Part shown: piece by piece, positions 8,965 to 17,444 of the stretch
Position numbering within the stretch: the first letter of the stretch is position 1
How the letters are laid out: each line of letters opens with the position of its first letter
Assembly (NCBI RefSeq): GCF_002943715.1
Contig: NZ_MQUA01000013.1
Span: 985,001 to 1,049,000 of the forward strand
Length of the DNA: 64,000 nt
Direction: 5' to 3'
DNA from: Polaribacter filamentus
GTDB lineage: Bacteria > Bacteroidota > Bacteroidia > Flavobacteriales > Flavobacteriaceae
The notes under the pieces: model-generated
Told to the model about the DNA's origin: nothing
What the model saw: only the letters and a program-made list of their open reading frames with translations
Database searches by the model: none
Position numbers and translations under genes: made by a program

Positions 8965-9993
8965 ATGAGATATCTTGTTTTAATATTTGTTCTATCAACA
9001 GTATTTTTCATCAGCTCTTGTGAAAAAGAAAATTTCTATGTTGGAGATCATTTCTTCGTTAAAAATGCAGGAGCGGAAATGCCCGTTTATATAAAAGGAA
9101 ATATCGAATCGAATGTCTTTATCCTTTTTGTGCATGGCGGACCCGGCGGTAATGCTTCGCTATCATCTTTTCTTCCGGTAGCGAAAGAGTTGGAGAATGA
9201 TTATGCCTTTGCCTATTGGGATCAGCGTGCATCAGGGCTATCTCAAGGTAATCCAGATCGGAGTACATTTACTGTTGAGCAATTTGTAGATGATCTTGAT
9301 CTTGTAATAGATGCGATTAATGTGCGTCATAACTATCCTAAAATTGTTTTGTATGGAATAAGCTGGGGCGGTGCACTGGGAAGCGCATATTTGAGTACCG
9401 GCAATTTTCAGGATAAAGTGGCCGGATTTATCGACATGGATAGTGGGCATAACTTGGTTGAGGGACTTCCAAAATCTGTAGTATTTGTAAAGAATTACGC
9501 GCAGGAACAAATAGATAGTGGTGTAAATGTTGACTATTGGACGGAAGCACGTGACTGGTGTGCAACAGTTCCCGATATGACAATAGTTGACAACTATTTT
9601 AAATATGACGACTATCTGGTTAATACAAATGCTTATCGCTACGATCCAGATCAAGTAGTGCAAGGCCCTGAGGTAAGCGCCGCGGGAGTTATGAATTCAT
9701 ACCTTTCGCTGGCAATATTCTTTAATGGACAATATCTTGCTGAGCGCTTTAACATATTGGAATTAAATCTAAGTGCGCAAATGGCCAAAATTAAAATTCC
9801 TACATTAATTATTTGGGGCAGACACGATGGAGTAAACACTATTGAAATGGGATTTGATGCATTTAATAGCATTGGTGGCCCTGAATTTACAAACAAAGAA
9901 ATGGTAATCCTCGAAAATAGCGCTCATGAAGGATATATAGAAGAGCAGGAATTATTTATGAGTTCATTCCGGCAATTTGTGGACGGACTTTAA
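8965..9993 (+). CDS. Lipoprotein alpha/beta hydrolase (proline iminopeptidase-like)
   Basis: This 342-residue protein has a lipoprotein signal peptide with lipobox ISSC (Cys19). The oxyanion region HGGPGG is at 57-62, the nucleophile elbow GISWGG has its serine at 133, an acid is likely in IIWGRHDG near 287, and the histidine is in NSAHEG near 321. HGGPGG is typical of the S33 prolyl-aminopeptidase group, so peptidase or esterase activity at the membrane surface is expected. It follows the putative barrel protein by 5 bp and probably shares its transcript. Confidence 0.85.
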   Translation: MRYLVLIFVLSTVFFISSCEKENFYVGDHFFVKNAGAEMPVYIKGNIESNVFILFVHGGPGGNASLSSFLPVAKELENDYAFAYWDQRASGLSQGNPDRSTFTVEQFVDDLDLVIDAINVRHNYPKIVLYGISWGGALGSAYLSTGNFQDKVAGFIDMDSGHNLVEGLPKSVVFVKNYAQEQIDSGVNVDYWTEARDWCATVPDMTIVDNYFKYDDYLVNTNAYRYDPDQVVQGPEVSAAGVMNSYLSLAIFFNGQYLAERFNILELNLSAQMAKIKIPTLIIWGRHDGVNTIEMGFDAFNSIGGPEFTNKEMVILENSAHEGYIEEQELFMSSFRQFVDGL

Positions 9994-10068
9994 CAACATG
10001 ACGTTTATATTATTTGTATTCTTGAAACAAAATCATAATGCAGTTAACTAACAATTAAACACAAACAA

Positions 10069-11334
10069 ATGAAAAATAGCATTAAAACAGTATTAATTAC
10101 AGGACTTTTTATCTTCTTACAACAATTTGCAAACTCACAAACAAATCAAAACCAACAGTTTTTACAAAAAGTAGGTGCTATTGATAGTCTTTACTCTAAT
10201 ACGCTAAAAGAAACTAGAAAAATTTATGTACAACTCCCTGCGGATTTCAAACCCGATGAAAACATAAAATACCCAGTAGTTTTTGTTTTAGATGGTGAAG
10301 TATTTCTCCCTACAGTGAATGATGTACAAAACTATTATAGTGGTGGCTTTGCACCCGAAATGGTTATTGTTGGCATTTCAAACGATAAAAACAGAATGCG
10401 TGACTTAACAACTTCAAAAGTAACTGAGATGTATGGAAGTCCTTTTAAACAAGAAAACGGAGAAGCTGCTAATTTTAGTAAATTCATTGAGACAGAACTG
10501 ATTCCTTTTATAGAAAATAAATATCCTGTTACTAATTTTAGAACGTTAATTGGTCACTCTTATGGAGGCTTATTTACTATTTACACACTAATTCATCACC
10601 CAGAGTTGTTTTCCAATTATTTGGCGATTGATCCTAGTTTGGATTGGGATAATCAACGATTAATTAAGGAAGCAAAAGATAAAGTTTTAAGTGCTGATTA
10701 CAAAGGGAAGTCATTATTTATGTCTCTGGGAGGTTCAGGGATGCCCTTAAATGAAATAAAAAAAGACACAACAGACTTTACCATATTTTCACGATCTAAT
10801 ATTGCTTTTTCTGAAATATTGAATCAAAACAAGCAAAATCAATTAGCTTTTGAATGGAAGTTTTATCCAAGAGATTTACATGGTACTATTTCCTTTCCTT
10901 CCATTATGGATGGTTTAATTTCTGTTTTTGAATGGTACCAGATGGAAAATGTTGACAAATATAATATGCCAACTACCACTGCAGATGAAATTAATAAGAT
11001 TGTTAGGTATCGACAACATAAACTTGAAACGCATTTCGGCTACGCAGTACCTCCTTTTCCCGAATTCTTAATAAATATGCAGGGTTACATGAGTATGGAT
11101 ATGGATCAAATGGAAAGAGCTAAGATGTTTTTTGAACTTACCATTGAGTATTACCCAAATAGCCCAAATAGCTACGATTCTATGGCCGATTATTATGAAA
11201 GAAATGGGGATAATGATAAGGCTATAAAATTTGTAACTAAAGCATATGAAATAAGTGGAGATGATTCCTATAAAGAAAGAATTGAGGCACTAAAGAAAAA
11301 ATTAACAGAGGCTAACAATGTATATAAAAAATAG
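10069..11334 (+). CDS. Exported Fes-like esterase with C-terminal TPR
   Basis: This 421-residue protein has a signal peptide of about 23 residues. The esterase domain (PF00756) has nucleophile Ser164 in GHSYGG and a probable catalytic histidine in PRDLHGTI near 275. A C-terminal TPR-like helical repeat covers about residues 340-410 (MERAKMFFELTIEYYPNSPNSYDSMADYYERNG). It is an intact homologue of the truncated esterase at 5964. Family members hydrolyse siderophore esters or related small esters; the substrate is unknown here. Confidence 0.85.
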   Translation: MKNSIKTVLITGLFIFLQQFANSQTNQNQQFLQKVGAIDSLYSNTLKETRKIYVQLPADFKPDENIKYPVVFVLDGEVFLPTVNDVQNYYSGGFAPEMVIVGISNDKNRMRDLTTSKVTEMYGSPFKQENGEAANFSKFIETELIPFIENKYPVTNFRTLIGHSYGGLFTIYTLIHHPELFSNYLAIDPSLDWDNQRLIKEAKDKVLSADYKGKSLFMSLGGSGMPLNEIKKDTTDFTIFSRSNIAFSEILNQNKQNQLAFEWKFYPRDLHGTISFPSIMDGLISVFEWYQMENVDKYNMPTTTADEINKIVRYRQHKLETHFGYAVPPFPEFLINMQGYMSMDMDQMERAKMFFELTIEYYPNSPNSYDSMADYYERNGDNDKAIKFVTKAYEISGDDSYKERIEALKKKLTEANNVYKK

Positions 11335-11349
11335 ACGGAATAGTAGTTA

Positions 11350-11440
11350 ATTAATTCATTCTAGCTCGTGTCAAAGTAAGTGCTTAACTGAAAGTTTTGT
11401 GCTTATAAATCGCCTACTTTTCATATACCAAACGTTAGCG
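11350..11440 (+). repeat. Possible plus-oriented attC-like site (right half)
   Basis: The stretch ends CATATACCAAACGTTAGCGG. This resembles, in opposite orientation, the right end of the cassette-boundary sites at 32-44 kb (CCATATACAACAACGTT) followed by a GTTAGC core. An internal AAAGTA...TACTTT pairing is visible. The left AAC-type end is not clear, and the matching end of the downstream unit is lost at the IS1595 junction at 12463. It is a weak candidate for an orphan site. Confidence 0.3.
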
Positions 11441-11491
11441 GTCATTTGGAAAAACGAAAGAACGAGAAATCATTTTTAAATAAATAATATT

Positions 11492-11904
11492 ATGTATGCA
11501 AAATATCTTTGGGAATTTGGGTCATCAATTCTTGTAATTCTTGGAACCTTACATCTCTTACACACTTTTTTTCTGATAAGTTTTCTTCAAGAAATAAAAA
11601 TGTAATTGATGAAATGAAATCATCTCACCTGAATCTTACAAAAGAAACCACAATATGGAAAGCGTGGATAGGATTTAATGCCAGTCATAGTAGTGGAGCA
11701 ATGTTTATTGGAATTATAAACTTTTATTTGGCTTTAGAATATTTTACTCTTTTTCAATCCGACCACTTCTTCTTTCTATTTAATATTCTAACAATTGGTT
11801 TTTATGTTTGGTTAGCAAAAAAGTATTGGTTTAAAATTCCTTTCATCGGAATATTAATAACCTTGATTTGTTATGTTCTGTCATACCTTATAATCTTCAT
11901 ATAA
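11492..11904 (+). pseudogene. Four-helix membrane protein gene, frameshifted in a T7 run
   Basis: The ATG at 11492 opens MYAKYLWEFGSSILVILGTLHLLHTFF and then stops after ...FLQEIKM. The next frame carries SDKFSSRNKNVIDEMKSSHLNLTKETTIWKAWIGFNASHSSGAMFIGIINFYLA and further membrane helices. Adding one T to the seven-T run near 11566-11572 joins both halves into one protein of about 137 residues with four membrane segments. I recall a family with a conserved GFNASHSxGA core. The change is a real null allele, a slippage-prone switch or a sequencing error. It lies 19 bp upstream of the DUF2867 gene. Confidence 0.7.
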
Positions 11905-11923
11905 TTAACTAAATAAGAGAATA

Positions 11924-12466
11924 ATGAAAATTCTTAAAACTGAATTTCCTGAAAATTCAATATTAAATACAAATCATAAAGAGTATGATTATTCTGACAG
12001 TTATAAAGGAGTTCTAATCGATAAGGAAAATAAAATTCATTCTACTGATATAGTAAAAGCCTTCTTTGCTTCTGGACCAAAATGGGTTGGTATATTATTT
12101 GTTCTTAGAAACAAAATTGTAACTATTTTTGGACTTAAAACTGGTAATAAGATAAATAACAGGCAACAACAATTAAACAATTTCAAATGTGAACCAAATG
12201 AACGATTAGGTCTCTTTAAAGTATTTAATAAAACTGAAAATGAAGTGATACTGGGAGAAGATGATAAACACTTGAATTTTAGGATTTCTTTGTTAACAGA
12301 AAACTTAAATACTCAACCAATAAAAAAAGAAGTTACAATATCCACAACTGTTAAATTTAATAATTGGTTTGGAAGACTATATTTTCTACCTATTCGACCT
12401 TTCCATAAATTAATTGTTCCAAAAATGTTGAAAGCAATAATCAAAGAATTGAATAAAAAAGATTGA
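11924..12466 (+). CDS. DUF2867-family protein
   Basis: This 180-residue cytoplasmic protein reads DYSDSYKGVL (residues about 22-31), AFFASGPKWVGILFVLRNKIVTIFGLKTG (about 46-74) and FHKLIVPKMLKAIIKEL at the end. This matches DUF2867 proteins, whose function is not established. The TGA stop is supplied by the terminal bases of an IS1595 fragment that begins at 12463, so the native C-terminus may have been a little longer. It lies in the same orientation just downstream of the frameshifted membrane gene, which suggests a former two-gene unit. Confidence 0.7.
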   Translation: MKILKTEFPENSILNTNHKEYDYSDSYKGVLIDKENKIHSTDIVKAFFASGPKWVGILFVLRNKIVTIFGLKTGNKINNRQQQLNNFKCEPNERLGLFKVFNKTENEVILGEDDKHLNFRISLLTENLNTQPIKKEVTISTTVKFNNWFGRLYFLPIRPFHKLIVPKMLKAIIKELNKKD

Positions 12467-12566
12467 GTTATACGCTTAGCATCTGTTTTATTTGATTTTG
12501 ATATATTGGTTTACTTTCTACCATTCTATTAATCGTTTTATGAAATATGCTGGTTTTAAATTGAGA
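12463..12566 (-). mobile_element. IS1595-family 3'-end fragment
   Basis: About 100 bp are nearly identical, in reverse orientation, to the 3' end of the complete IS1595 element at 39080-40037. They include its terminal repeat (TTGAGTTATACGC) and code for the last residues ...SQFKTSIFHKTINRMVESKPIYQ. The only difference I saw in the shared part is one base near the end of the gene. The left side abuts DUF2867 and the right side joins the truncated IS256 transposase gene, so this is a deletion or rearrangement junction. Confidence 0.85.
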
Positions 12567-13467
12567 GCGAATTCCATTTGATTTTAAAGTCTTCTAACGC
12601 CGCTTTTGCAGCCTCTTTTGTGGGTGCTGTATAGATTTGTTTCATGTCGTTTACAAATGCTTTTTTATCTTTCCAAACAACATATCGCATCGTGTTTCTA
12701 ATTTGATGAACGACACATATTTGAGTTACAGCATTGGGGAACATAGTCTTTATAGTGTCTGTAAATCCATTTAAATTATCGGTTGCAGTAATAAGGATGT
12801 CTTGTGTTCCTCGTGCCTTAATATCGGTTAAAACACCCATCCAAAATGCGGAAGATTCGGTTTTCCCTAGCCATAGTCCTAACACTTCCTTTTTACCATC
12901 AGTGCGCAAGCCTACTGCAATGTACACCGTTTTGTTAATGATTTTTGAGTTCTCTCTGACCTTAAAAACAATACCGTCCATCCAAACAATTAAATAGAGT
13001 TCTTCTAGAGGTCTATTTCTCCAGGCAATGATATCTCCAGTTATTTTATCGGTTATTCTTGAAATGGTCGATGTAGAAATATCAAAGTTATACATTTCGT
13101 GTATTTGCGATTCAATATCACTAACACTCATTCCTTTTGCGTATAATGAAACGATAATATTTTCTAATCCTTCAACGCTGCTTTGGCGTTTTTTTATAAG
13201 CATGGGATTGAAGCTGTTTTCACGATCACGAGGAACTTCTATTTGGGTTTCTCCTAAAGTAGTTTTTAAACGTTTTTTAGAGTATCCATTTCGAGCATTA
13301 TTAGCAACTCGTTTTTGGTGTTTTTCATAGTCTAAATGAGCGTCTAATTCGCCCTCTAAAATCTTTTCTATTCCGCGTTTTTGAAGTTGTTCTAAAAAAC
13401 TAGTAAGAGCAGCTCCATTTTCAAATTGTTTTAAAAAATCATCATTTAAAATTTCTTCTGGTTTCAT
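12556..13467 (-). pseudogene. IS256-family transposase, C-terminally truncated
   Basis: The remaining frame has 303 residues where the family has about 400. Two catalytic aspartates are visible (IVWMDGIVFKV near 166 and ITATDNLNGF near 229) together with the CVVHQIRN motif. The C-terminal part carrying the catalytic glutamate is lost at KIKWNS, where the frame runs into IS1595 sequence and stops. It should be inactive. Confidence 0.88.
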
Positions 13468-13560
13468 AATTACTGTGTTTAAAGTTATAAGTTAATAAAA
13501 AAATCTTAGGATTATATAATCCTGAGATTTTGAAACTTACACAGTTTATGAGATACTGCC
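12567..13560 (-). mobile_element. Truncated IS256-family element
   Basis: The intact end is at 13560, where GGCAGTATCTCATAAACTG (read on the minus strand) is a typical IS256-family terminus. It is followed by a hairpin (GGAT-TATATA-ATCC region, 13508-13523) ahead of the transposase gene. The other terminus is missing and is replaced by the IS1595 fragment. The element interrupts a GNAT acetyltransferase gene, of which only the first 24 codons remain at 13561-13632. Confidence 0.8.
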
Positions 13561-13632
13561 AACCAAATCAAAGTATTTTACTAAGTCATTAATTTCTAAT
13601 GGTCTTATGGTATAATTATCAAAATTTATCAT
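13561..13632 (-). pseudogene. GNAT acetyltransferase N-terminal stub
   Basis: The ATG at 13632 opens MINFDNYTIRPLEINDLVKYFDLV, which is the start of a GNAT-family acetyltransferase (YxIRPLExxD). The frame is cut after 24 codons by the IS256 terminus at 13560, and the rest of the gene is not found on the far side. It lies just downstream of the IS3-disrupted membrane gene on the same strand. Confidence 0.65.
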
Positions 13633-13640
13633 TTATAGAT

Positions 13641-13738
13641 TTATTCTAAAGTTAATATTACTCTTTCAGCAATCTTCCTAGCTGTTGTTATATTCCTTAA
13701 ATCTGTATACAATTCTCCGTTTTTTCCTGAATGATGTC
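13641..13738 (-). pseudogene. 3' part of the IS3-interrupted DUF4405-like membrane gene
   Basis: Reading on the minus strand from the target duplication, this segment encodes HHSGKNGELYTDLRNITTARKIAERVILTLE and a stop. It joins in frame with the large 5' part at 15059-15994 if the IS3 element and one copy of the 5-bp repeat ATGTC are removed, giving ...KLIGHGHHSGKNGELY. It is therefore the displaced C-terminus of that gene. Confidence 0.85.
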
Positions 13739-13800
13739 TATTTTAGCCCCCAATAAGTTCGGAGTGATATTTTAAATTTCAAAACTAATATATTTGAGAT

Positions 13801-14112
13801 ATGAAATACAAGAAATGGACCTTAGCACAGAAGTTAGAAATACTATCTATTTCAGAAGAAATAGGAATTATTGAAACTTGCCGAAAATACAGCGTGAGTA
13901 CTGGCACTTTCTACAGTTGGAAAAAGAAGTTTGAACACAAAGGTGAAGCAGGTTTAAAAGTCACCTATAACACTAAAAGTAAAGAACTTAAAGCAGCTGA
14001 AGAAGAGAATAGAGTGTTAAGAAAATTGTTGAGCGACAGAGAAATCGAGCTTGAAGTGCAACGTGAGCTTTTAAAAAAAAAGTTTGGGACGTCCGATCCA
14101 AGAAAGATTTAG
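13801..14112 (+). CDS. IS3-family transposase OrfA (helix-turn-helix)
   Basis: This 103-residue protein has an N-terminal helix-turn-helix of the transposase_8 type (KWTLAQKLEILSISEEIGIIETCRKYSVSTGTFYSWKKKFE) and a leucine-zipper-like coiled coil (about residues 65-95). The run CTTTTAAAAAAAAAG near 14068-14082 is an A-rich slippery sequence. A -1 shift there continues into orfB (VWDVRSKKDLVDTTYKKYKC...), giving the usual OrfAB fusion transposase. Confidence 0.9.
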   Translation: MKYKKWTLAQKLEILSISEEIGIIETCRKYSVSTGTFYSWKKKFEHKGEAGLKVTYNTKSKELKAAEEENRVLRKLLSDREIELEVQRELLKKKFGTSDPRKI

Positions 14113-14162
14113 TAGATACAACTTATAAAAAATACAAGTGCAGTAAATCAGAGATCATAAAG

Positions 14163-15008
14163 ATGGTAGGTATTGTAGCGAGTAGTTATTATAGAGTGCC
14201 TAGTGGGGGTAAAAAAGGAAATAAGCCTTCTACAGAGACTTTTCACAAGACTAAAGGGTTTGTATTACAAAATGTTGTAGTTGCGGCTGTAAAGGAGATT
14301 TTAAAACACGAATTTATAGATTGTGGATATCGACTAATGACCAGCTATTTAAGTAGAGATGGTTACACTATCAATCATAAAAAGCTATATAGAATTATGA
14401 AAGAAGAAGGTCTATTGAAGCTTGATAATAGGATAGACAGAAGTGGTTCTGGACGCAAGTTTGTAAAGTTTAGAAAGGTTTACACTTCTAGACCTTTAGA
14501 ATGCTTGGAGATGGATATAAAGATGGTTTGGATCCCAAGTGTAGGAAAGAATGCTTATTTACTCTCAATTATAGACGTTCACACACGTAGAATATTAAAA
14601 GACTATTTTTCCTTTAATATTAAACAAAATCAGGTTATAGCGCTACTTTCTGAGTTATTTGAAAATTATGATTACCCTAATAATGTAGTCATTAGAAGTG
14701 ATAATGGAAGCCAATTTATAGCAAAAAATGTACGTGAATATTTAGGCTTAATAGGAGTACAACAAGAATTTACACACATTGCAACACCAGAGGAAAATGC
14801 ACATATAGAAGCCTATCACGGAATATTAAAAAAAGAAGTTTTTAAAAGGTTCGACTATCAATATTTTGGAGAAATAGAACAGATACTAAAACGGTATGTG
14901 AAATTTTATAACAATAGAAGGCTACACGGCTTGTTGGGACGAATAACACCAATGGAAAAATGGAATGCTGATAAAAACCTAATTATAATGAAAAAATTAA
15001 CCGCTTAA
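14163..15008 (+). CDS. IS3-family transposase OrfB (DDE integrase core)
   Basis: This 281-residue integrase-core protein has catalytic residues in LEMDIKMVW (Asp near 119), VIRSDNGSQF (Asp near 180) and EENAHIEAYHG (Glu near 215). The open frame extends upstream of the listed ATG to the slippery A-run of orfA, and the natural product is probably the OrfAB fusion made by -1 frameshifting. All catalytic residues are present and the ends are intact, so the element may be mobile. Confidence 0.9.
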   Translation: MVGIVASSYYRVPSGGKKGNKPSTETFHKTKGFVLQNVVVAAVKEILKHEFIDCGYRLMTSYLSRDGYTINHKKLYRIMKEEGLLKLDNRIDRSGSGRKFVKFRKVYTSRPLECLEMDIKMVWIPSVGKNAYLLSIIDVHTRRILKDYFSFNIKQNQVIALLSELFENYDYPNNVVIRSDNGSQFIAKNVREYLGLIGVQQEFTHIATPEENAHIEAYHGILKKEVFKRFDYQYFGEIEQILKRYVKFYNNRRLHGLLGRITPMEKWNADKNLIIMKKLTA

Positions 15009-15058
15009 TTAATAATCGAAATTTAAAAGAATACTCTTGTTTTATAGGGGTCAAAACA

Positions 15059-15994
15059 ATGTCCATGTCCAATCAATTTCATTATATAATGAGATGTTGA
15101 TTTAAATTCATCAGAATTAATTTCAACCGAATAAATTAACGAAGGTTGTCCTACTTGACCAGTTCCCGAGTAAATTAAATCATTGGGGAATTTATGGTTC
15201 GTATAATATTCGTTCCAATCATATGATTGATTTACCTCGAGTAATATTTTATAATTAGTTGAACTTTCAAAGCTACTTTTAGATTTTAAAATAAAATTAC
15301 TTGTTGGAGTCGCTCCAGAAACAGCATCCAAATCTGGAGAATTATTAAGCGGTACGTAAAGACCATCCGAAGCTTTTATACCACGTTTATGAGACCAATA
15401 TGGAACTGCTTCTGGCCTTCTTTTAATGGCTGCCGCCCATTTTTTACCAATCTTTGTTCCATAATCAAATGTGCTTGAAGAGATTACTCTTGATATATAT
15501 AAAGTTTCTATATAATTACCAATGGAATCTTCTACCCAAACAGCAAACAAAGGGTATTGAAAACCTTCACCTTTTTTTAATTCGATGTTAATTTTATGAC
15601 TACCTATCTTTTTATCCAATTCAATAATTTGATAATCAAAAGTTTCCTCTGACTTACCTATTTGATTATTTCTAATTTCATTTCCCAAATTATAAACAGA
15701 ACTTAAAATTGGAGCGTCAAAATAAACACCTATAGAAACTAACAAAATAATTAGAAAAATAAATAGACTTTGAAATTTTTTAAACGATTTTTGTTTTTCA
15801 CCACTTATGTAATTTGTTAGTGGTTTTTTGTTATTTCTAATATGGAATACCATTCCCAATATAAAAAGTAAAGCAAAAAAAGTATGCATTGACGCCACAC
15901 TCCTTTCAAAGGGTATAAAATACATTAATATCCCTGATACTGAAAGAATTAAAAATGTTATAATTAAGATATTTCCTAGTAACCTTCTATTCAT
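15059..15994 (-). pseudogene. DUF4405-like membrane protein gene, interrupted by IS3
   Basis: The 5' part encodes about 310 residues: an N-terminal bundle of four membrane helices of DUF4405 type (SGILMYFIPFERS, MHTFFALLFILGMVFHI), then an extracytoplasmic domain (INIELKKGEGFQYPLFAVWVEDSIGNYIETLYISR) resembling DUF2271. It also has a DAVSGATPTSNF motif. The IS3 element at 13739 cuts it after GHGH, and the remaining C-terminus lies at 13641-13738. The truncated frame runs 12 codons into the IS (to about 15023). It is the last member of the co-oriented cluster behind the nitroreductase. Confidence 0.75.
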
Positions 15995-16062
15995 AATCTT
16001 TAAAGTTTATTTATATACACTCGGATTAAATTTTTATAAATTAGCCTGTACATTTACATTCC

Positions 16063-16665
16063 TTAAAATCTATCCTTAATTAAGACCTCTTCAATTGGTA
16101 ACTGTCCTCCTCGTAAAAATGGTTCTTCAATTCCTTTTCCGATGACTACAAAATTTGAAATGATAAAATTATTAGGCAGATTGATAAGTTTGGCAACCTT
16201 TTCTGGTTCAAAACCTATCATAATACCAGTCTCATAGCCTTTAGAAATCGCGGATAGCACTAATGTTTGTGCAGCAAACGATGCGGATCTAATGGCTTCA
16301 TCACGTTGTAATTGGTCTTTGCTTTCATAAAACACTTTTGATCTAGCTACCATAAAATCGCTAACCTCTTTAGGTGCATCTTTCCATTTCCTTGGCATAT
16401 CCTTTTCCCAAGCCTTGATGTCTGTACATACAAGAATTAAAGATGAAGCATCTGTTACTTGTGATTGGTCAAATGATGCTGCTCTTATTGCTTCTCGAAG
16501 CTTTGGATCTGTAATAACAACAAACTTCCAATGTTGAATGTTATAGGAGGTTGCTGAAAGCATTGCTAACGCAATAAGTTCTCTAATGTCTTTTTCAGAA
16601 ATATTAAATGCTGGGTCATAATGACGTATAGACCGTCTTTTTTGAATTGCTTCTGTTGTGTTCAT
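16063..16665 (-). CDS. Nitroreductase-family FMN oxidoreductase
   Basis: This is a 200-residue protein starting at the ATG at 16665 (MNTTEAIQKRRSIRHYDP), the usual nitroreductase N-terminus. A longer in-frame start overlapping the SDR gene is unlikely. FMN-contact motifs include RRSIRHYD at the start, SATSYNIQHWKFVVI near residue 50 and the GYETGIMIGF region near 155. Such enzymes reduce nitro compounds, quinones or enones with NAD(P)H. It starts 33 bp after the SDR gene and fits a redox detoxification cluster. Confidence 0.88.
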   Translation of the reverse strand: MNTTEAIQKRRSIRHYDPAFNISEKDIRELIALAMLSATSYNIQHWKFVVITDPKLREAIRAASFDQSQVTDASSLILVCTDIKAWEKDMPRKWKDAPKEVSDFMVARSKVFYESKDQLQRDEAIRSASFAAQTLVLSAISKGYETGIMIGFEPEKVAKLINLPNNFIISNFVVIGKGIEEPFLRGGQLPIEEVLIKDRF

Positions 16666-16697
16666 ACCATGATCGTTTAAATTATTTTTTATAGAAA

Positions 16698-17444
16698 TTA
16701 ATTTCTTCCCGCCATTACACCTCCATCTATGTCCCAAATTGCACCTGTAATCCATGATGCTTTATCAGACAACAAAAACAAAATACTATTTGTAATATCT
16801 TCGGGTGTTCCATTTCTACCTATAGGGTGAAAAGTGTGAAATCCTTCCAAAGCTTTTTCAGCTTCATCTCTTCCTCCAAATACGCCATGATAAACGGGTG
16901 TATTAACTACAGCAGGCGAAACAGCATTCACTCTAATATTAAAGTCGGCCAATTCCATAGCCAAATGCTGAGTTAAAGAATGTAAGCCTGCTTTTTGCAT
17001 TGAATATGCAGAAGATGGCGTTGCTTTTACAGCTTGTTTTGCCCACATAGAACCAACGTTTACTATGGAGCCTTCATTAGCCTTTTTCATTTTCTTAGCG
17101 ATAGCTTGTGTTATAAAAAAGAAGCCACGATTTAAGTCTAAGTAAGAATTATAATCTTCAATGGTATGCTCTAAAAATGATTTTGGTAGAAATATTCCAG
17201 AAGCGTTAACTAAATAATCAATAGATTCTAGTGTCTCAATATCTGAGATAAATTTAGCTACCTGATCACCATCTTTAATATCGACTCGATGTTTGATTAA
17301 ATTATTTAGGTCCTCAACTTTATCAATATTTCTACCAACAATATGCACTATTACTCCGTCACTCAATAAGGCTTTAGCAGTTGCCAATCCGATACCACTT
17401 GTACCTCCAATAATTATAGCTGTTTTGTTTTTATCATTTTTCAT
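16698..17444 (-). CDS. Short-chain dehydrogenase/reductase (SDR)
   Basis: This 248-residue classical SDR has the cofactor motif GGTSGIG at 13-19, the NASG motif at 80-83, Ser132, and the catalytic Tyr147-x-x-x-Lys151 in YSMQK. The C-terminal [17 protein letters not shown] is also typical. It reduces or oxidises an alcohol or ketone with NAD(P). Its start overlaps the stop of the upstream serine hydrolase by 4 bp, indicating translational coupling. Confidence 0.92.
   Translation of the reverse strand: MKNDKNKTAIIIGGTSGIGLATAKALLSDGVIVHIVGRNIDKVEDLNNLIKHRVDIKDGDQVAKFISDIETLESIDYLVNASGIFLPKSFLEHTIEDYNSYLDLNRGFFFITQAIAKKMKKANEGSIVNVGSMWAKQAVKATPSSAYSMQKAGLHSLTQHLAMELADFNIRVNAVSPAVVNTPVYHGVFGGRDEAEKALEGFHTFHPIGRNGTPEDITNSILFLLSDKASWITGAIWDIDGGVMAGRN

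Larger units (their letters stand above)
13739..15058 (+). mobile_element. Complete IS3-family insertion sequence with 5-bp target duplication
   Basis: The element is 1320 bp. The left end TATTTTAGCCCC and the right end (read inward) TGTTTTGACCCC are imperfect terminal repeats that extend inward to a shared TTTTAAATTTC. ATGTC occurs directly at 13734-13738 and again at 15059-15063 as a target-site duplication. It carries orfA and orfB on the plus strand and interrupts a minus-strand membrane gene. Confidence 0.9.

Noticed and set aside
12734..13330. Plus-strand frames opposite the IS256 transposase
   Set aside because: They are antisense shadows of the transposase; no start signals or domains.
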